A stretch of DNA of 64,000 nt from Hyphomicrobiaceae bacterium (GTDB taxonomy: Bacteria; Pseudomonadota; Alphaproteobacteria; Rhizobiales; Methyloligellaceae). Positions 60,090 through 64,000 of this stretch are shown piece after piece. The first letter of the stretch is position 1. The number at the start of each line of letters is the position of its first letter. The stretch covers positions 112,451-176,450 of the forward strand of contig JALCBY010000006.1 of NCBI GenBank assembly GCA_028066055.1, in the 5' to 3' direction. The notes beneath the pieces were generated by a model. It worked only from the letters and a program-made list of their open reading frames with translations. It ran no database searches and was not told the origin of the DNA. Both the position numbers and the translations under genes were made by a program.

Positions 60090-63000
60090 TCAACTCTCTA
60101 TTGATGCGGACCCACGGTTGAGTTCGCACAACAGATTGGTTGCATCCATAACATCTACAGTCTGAACGCCCTCATCAAAAACGCTCAGGCAGCCGTTCAA
60201 GAGCTCAATGGCCTCCTTTCGGTGAGACCGACGCTGCAACAACTGCGCGTAGCTCTTCGCGATCCTCAGCTCAAGCGCGCGTGCCTTCTGATCGCGAGCG
60301 ATCAGAAGGCCTTTCTGGAATGCCAATTCGGCCTCGTCCTGTTCTTCCCCCTCACCCGCGGCGAGCAACTCACCCCGCAACCGCTCGATCTCCGCGTCCC
60401 AGCAGTGCGTTCCCGGCCCGTCTTCTCCTCGGTCCGCTTCCTCCAGGGCTTCGAATGCCTTGTCCCGCAATCCGAGAAGTTCGTAACTCTCGGCGAGTTG
60501 CACCAGAAACCCCCGAAGACCGAGCACGGTCCCGGTCTCCCGCAACAGATCCATACCCGTTTGCATCTGGCTCACGCCTTCATCGACCTGCCCTTCTGCA
60601 GCCAGCACCCATCCCTGATGTATCGTCCCTTGTGCCACGTAGTAAGCGTAACTGGCTTGGCGCGAGACCGTCATGAGCTCTTCCACCAAGGGTTTGACGG
60701 CGGCGACATCTCCTCGGAACTGATAGATCCGGATGGCAAATGTAAGGGCGGATGCATAGCTGAAGGTTTGCGCGGCGGCCCCTGCCTGTTCGACGGCGCT
60801 ATCGATGAGGTCTCTCGCCTGATCGGGCAGGCCCAGGAACCACAATGTCCAGGCGAGATACGAGTTGCAGAACGCGCTCGGATCGTGGCCATGGGTGAGA
60901 AAATGGGGTTGATCCTCGCCCGGGCGGCAGAGATCCGCGGCCTGTTGCAGACTCGCGCGCGCGCCCTCGAAGTCGCCCCAATGGAATTTCACCATGCCCT
61001 CGCCCAGATGAGCATCCATGAAGAACGACCTGTCCTGGTGCCGCTCGGCATAGGCCAGCAGTCCTTTCGCGACGTCGCTTGCGCGATCCAGATCGCCGCG
61101 GACGAGAAAGAACAGCAGCCGGGACCACTCGACGCCAAACCGTTCCGACGTTTCGCCGACCTGCTCAAACAGCGTGCCTGCTCTTACATACAGATCCTCA
61201 AGCTCGCTCCAGGCGTAGCCGTGGACCGCCCGTAGCGCGGCGGCCCGTTTCACGACAACGTCAAGCTCCAACGTGCGCCGGTCGGCGTTGTCGTCCAGTT
61301 TGTTAAGCAGTCCCAATGCTTGTTCCAGGTGATGCGCCGCCTCCAGCTGCGCCGACTGGGCAAATGCATGTTCCGATGCACGCTGCCAATAAACGATGGC
61401 CTCGCGGATTGCTTCGCCGTGAGAATAGTGTCTGGCAATCTCTTCTTCCGCGACACCACTGTCAGTCCCCTGCCGATGCTTGAGCCCCTCCGCAATTGAG
61501 CAATGGATCGTTTTGCGTATGCTTCGCGGCAGTGATTCATACGCGGCATCCTGGAGCAATGCGTGCTTGAACACATATGTTCTTTCCGGTGCGGAAGAGC
61601 GTTGAAAGATGATTTCCGAATTCGTCAAATTCGTTAGGCTGCGGCTCAATTCCTCTTCCGGCAGATCTGAAATCTCGGCCAGCAGGCTGTGGGAAAATTC
61701 ACGGCCGATCGCCGCTCCCAGCTGAACAACCTTCTTCGCGGAACCGAGCTGATCGAGACGGGCCATCAGCGCGCCCTGGATGGAACCTGGAATACCGACC
61801 GACCCGGACGCCGCATGCACGGAAACATTCCGGCCATCCGCGTTGGGGAGCGATTGGGATGTCAGCAATCCTTTCGTCAATTCCTCTGCGAACAGGGGAA
61901 TTCCTTCCGCCTTCTGTAGCACGATCCCGATAACGGCCGGCGGCAAAGCATGTCCCTTGGCTGCCTTCTCTATCAGTTGTTTGATCGCGGGCTTGCCAAG
62001 CTTGCGCAATTCGCACTGCGTGACATGTGGTTGGTCAAGCCATCGTGACGGCGCGAGCTCATGAAGATTGGAAAGCTCCTTCCGGTCCGATCTGTCGGTC
62101 CGCAAGGTCATGATCAGAAGGACATGCGTTTCGCTTGCCCAGGTCACCAGCCTCCGCAGCAAGACCTGTAATGTCGGATCCATCCACTGGAGATCTTCGA
62201 ATACGAGCAGGAGGGGTTGGCATGAGGCCAGTGCTTTAAGCCAGGCCTCCAGACCGGCCAGCGCGCACTCCCTCTTCTCTTGCGGGCTGCGGTCGAGCGC
62301 CGGGTGATCTTTGGCGGTCGAAATGCCCAGCAAGTCGGCAATGACCGCCAGCGCATCATCAAGCTTGCCTTTGGCTCCAGTCAGCAGATTTCTCAGCTTT
62401 TCATACTTTTCCTCATCACTATCGACCGCATCGAAGGCGGCCATCTGACTGAGAAATTTAATGACCGGATACAGCGCAGTATTCGTATGATACGGCGAGC
62501 ATTGATAGCAATGATAGCGACGGGAATTGTCGAGTTCGGCCGCGACACGTTCGCGAATTGTATCGGCGACGCGAGACTTGCCGATACCGGCAGGCCCGCT
62601 GATCAGAGCAACCTGGCCCTTGCCGGATTTGATCCGTTCCCAGCGCCTCAGCAGGATGTTGATCTCCTCGTCGCGCCCGATGAGCGGGCTGAAAACCACA
62701 CCTCGGGCCTTCAGCCGGCTCTCGATCGTTGTCTCGCCCGAAACCTGCCAGACGCGAATAGGATCGCCAAAACCCTTCAGTTCGTGCGCGCCCAAATCCA
62801 CATATTCGAAAGAGCCCGGCACGAGACGCTTGGTTTCGGGATCGATGACGAGGGTATTCGGTTCACCAATGCCCAGAAGTCTCGCGGCGAGATTCGGCGC
62901 CATGCCGACGATGCCGTCCTGCTCTTCCCAAGAGCCATCACCAATGAAATCACCACCGATAACCAGGCCCGTGGCAACGGAAACGCGTACGGCCAGTTCG

Positions 63001-63545
63001 ACGCCCTTCGCTTTGCCGACACTCGCATTGAGCTGGGTCATAGCATCGATGATCGCAAGGCCGGCACGTATCGCGCGTTCGGGGTCATCCTCATGCGCCT
63101 TGTGCAAACCGAAGGTTGCGAGAATGCCATCGCCTAGGAAACGGTCGATTCTGCCGCCGAAGCGTTCAATGCAGGGCGAGCACGCGTCTCGATAAGCGCT
63201 GTTCACATCGCTGAAATCTTCGGCGTCAAGCTGCGTTGACATCGCCGTGGAGCCAACGAGGTCGGCGAACATGATGGTGACCGTTCGGCGCGAGAGTTCC
63301 TTAAACTCCTTTGGGCCCACCGGCTTAGGCTGATCGTTATCGTCCGTGCGGGCTGTGTTGTCCGCTTCTTTCAGCCTGGCAATTTCAAGGAGGATCTTCC
63401 GGCGATGGCCAAGTGAAAGTCCCAGTTCCTTCAAATCCGAATCGGTCAGGGCGGGTAGTATTTCAAGATCGACGTCGTTGTCGGCAAAAGATTGGGCATA
63501 TTGCTCCAATCCAAGTTCCTCGAGCCAACGAACGAGGTCTTCCAT
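60090..63545 (-). CDS. SAM-adenylate cyclase-AAA-TPR signalling protein
   Basis: 1151 residues from ATG 63545, six bases after AGGTGA (the GTG at 63554 overlaps that site). A SAM domain occupies the first 60 residues (LVRWLEELGLEQYAQSFADNDVDLEILP, outline). A class III nucleotide cyclase domain follows (IMFADLVGSTAMS and RFLGDGILATFG with both metal-binding Asp residues). A P-loop AAA/STAND domain has SGPAGIGKSRVAD near residue 318 and LLLVFEDLQWMDPT. The C-terminal 450 residues are TPR-like repeats. This plan is common in Alphaproteobacteria; the signal and target are unknown. Confidence 0.93.
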   Translation of the reverse strand: MEDLVRWLEELGLEQYAQSFADNDVDLEILPALTDSDLKELGLSLGHRRKILLEIARLKEADNTARTDDNDQPKPVGPKEFKELSRRTVTIMFADLVGSTAMSTQLDAEDFSDVNSAYRDACSPCIERFGGRIDRFLGDGILATFGLHKAHEDDPERAIRAGLAIIDAMTQLNASVGKAKGVELAVRVSVATGLVIGGDFIGDGSWEEQDGIVGMAPNLAARLLGIGEPNTLVIDPETKRLVPGSFEYVDLGAHELKGFGDPIRVWQVSGETTIESRLKARGVVFSPLIGRDEEINILLRRWERIKSGKGQVALISGPAGIGKSRVADTIRERVAAELDNSRRYHCYQCSPYHTNTALYPVIKFLSQMAAFDAVDSDEEKYEKLRNLLTGAKGKLDDALAVIADLLGISTAKDHPALDRSPQEKRECALAGLEAWLKALASCQPLLLVFEDLQWMDPTLQVLLRRLVTWASETHVLLIMTLRTDRSDRKELSNLHELAPSRWLDQPHVTQCELRKLGKPAIKQLIEKAAKGHALPPAVIGIVLQKAEGIPLFAEELTKGLLTSQSLPNADGRNVSVHAASGSVGIPGSIQGALMARLDQLGSAKKVVQLGAAIGREFSHSLLAEISDLPEEELSRSLTNLTNSEIIFQRSSAPERTYVFKHALLQDAAYESLPRSIRKTIHCSIAEGLKHRQGTDSGVAEEEIARHYSHGEAIREAIVYWQRASEHAFAQSAQLEAAHHLEQALGLLNKLDDNADRRTLELDVVVKRAAALRAVHGYAWSELEDLYVRAGTLFEQVGETSERFGVEWSRLLFFLVRGDLDRASDVAKGLLAYAERHQDRSFFMDAHLGEGMVKFHWGDFEGARASLQQAADLCRPGEDQPHFLTHGHDPSAFCNSYLAWTLWFLGLPDQARDLIDSAVEQAGAAAQTFSYASALTFAIRIYQFRGDVAAVKPLVEELMTVSRQASYAYYVAQGTIHQGWVLAAEGQVDEGVSQMQTGMDLLRETGTVLGLRGFLVQLAESYELLGLRDKAFEALEEADRGEDGPGTHCWDAEIERLRGELLAAGEGEEQDEAELAFQKGLLIARDQKARALELRIAKSYAQLLQRRSHRKEAIELLNGCLSVFDEGVQTVDVMDATNLLCELNRGSASIES

Positions 63546-63554
63546 AATCGTCAC

Positions 63555-64000
63555 CTGCCGCTAAGGGCATCCTACAGAACCCTAACTCAACTCATCCATT
63601 CATCTATATCAGGTTGGGAATGACCGTTCCATGGAGGAAGGCTGTCGAAATACACCCTGCCACGCATCACAGGACCGATCTCACTTCGGATGGTGCGCCC
63701 GGTGGTTTTCCGGTCACGGTTGTCGGGATGCGAGGGGGTTGGCTGTTCAGGATCGGGGGGAGATGGAGGTGGCCCAAGTGGGATCAGGCGAAGTGTCGGG
63801 GACAGGTTTTCGTGAGAGCGGATGGTGCCGTTTCGGACGGAGCGCCAGTGCTCGTATGGAAAACCTGCCCCCTTTCGCGTGTCCATGCCCGGCGTGGGAG
63901 GAAACTGCCGGGATGGCTGTGGAATCTCGTGTCTCTATCCGGTCCCTATGCGCAGCGCTTGAGGCTTGAGGGCGCGCGGCGCCAGATCATGGTCTTCGAC
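63555..64000. other. Terminal 446 bases without a supported gene
   Basis: Short open frames on both strands are compositionally odd (rich in Pro, Arg and Gly) and resemble no family. The only structure seen is an imperfect inverted repeat at 63798-63872. A gene entering from the right edge cannot be excluded. Confidence 0.5.
63798..63872. repeat. Imperfect inverted repeat with 47-base loop
   Basis: GGGGACAGGTTTTC (63798-63811) and its complement with one mismatch (63859-63872). Could be a large RNA hairpin or the remains of a small mobile element; no target duplication was recognised. Confidence 0.45.

Noticed and set aside
63587..63886. Minus-strand open frame of 99 codons in the terminal region
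   Set aside because: Pro- and Arg-rich with no family similarity and no ribosome-binding site.

Overview
The window reads as one stretch of an alphaproteobacterial chromosome. The evidence is an alphaproteobacterial LexA box (GAAC-N7-GAAC) in front of an imuA-imuB-dnaE2 cassette, an ECF11-type rpoE-chrR pair with its typical partner genes, a heterotetrameric sarcosine oxidase operon, and Paracoccus-like sox genes. The most likely lifestyle is a sulfur-oxidising, methylamine/betaine-using bacterium, plausibly Hyphomicrobiales or Rhodospirillales. The genus cannot be fixed from the sequence.

Region 1 (1-14.5 kb) is an N-methyl amino acid catabolism island. On the minus strand a dimethylglycine/sarcosine dehydrogenase-like gene, a MmgE/PrpD gene and sarcosine oxidase soxB-soxD-soxA (soxA runs off the left edge) overlap or nearly touch. 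Divergently come an RpiR-family regulator, a polar amino acid ABC transporter (binding protein, two permeases, ATPase), a threonine synthase-like PLP enzyme and an arginase/agmatinase-fold ureohydrolase. A perfect inverted repeat sits in the divergent promoter region. Region 2 (14.6-20 kb) is the SOS-controlled mutagenesis cassette imuA-imuB-dnaE2.

Region 3 (20-26 kb) is a singlet-oxygen/photooxidative stress module. It has rpoE-chrR-SDR on one strand, an FAD oxidoreductase-DUF1365-cyclopropane synthase-like operon on the other, and a DUF2177 membrane protein. Back-to-back TGATCC -35 boxes suggest an RpoE regulon.

Region 4 (26-55 kb) is a large sulfur-oxidation island. It holds a Tat-exported metallo-beta-lactamase-fold protein, a YeeE/YedE transporter, two exported thioredoxin-like proteins, flavocytochrome c sulfide dehydrogenase (fccAB), and a DUF302 protein. 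Next is a complete reverse dissimilatory sulfite reductase cluster, dsrABEFHCMKLJOPN, in the order known from purple sulfur bacteria. Divergent from dsrA lies an unusual set: a TauD-like dioxygenase, two tiny unknown proteins, a DsrC paralog lacking the terminal cysteine, and tusA. A second YeeE transporter, soxBAXZY without soxCD, and soxS-soxR-soxV complete the island. Logic: sulfide is oxidised by FccAB and thiosulfate by the truncated Sox system. The sulfane sulfur is carried into the cytoplasm and passed by TusA-DsrEFH-DsrC to DsrAB, with electrons and trisulfide handled by DsrMKJOP and DsrL. Seven AT-rich candidate operators resembling ATATATTC-N8-GAATATAT lie in the promoters of this island, consistent with control by the ArsR-type SoxR encoded here. 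A perfect FNR-type box lies between soxY and soxS.

Region 5 (55-64 kb) carries a membrane-fused spermidine synthase-like protein, a CaiB/BaiF CoA-transferase, a secreted matrixin-like metalloprotease, an unknown protein, and a large SAM-cyclase-AAA-TPR signalling protein. The last 450 bases hold no gene I can support. I found no tRNA, rRNA, CRISPR array or insertion sequence.
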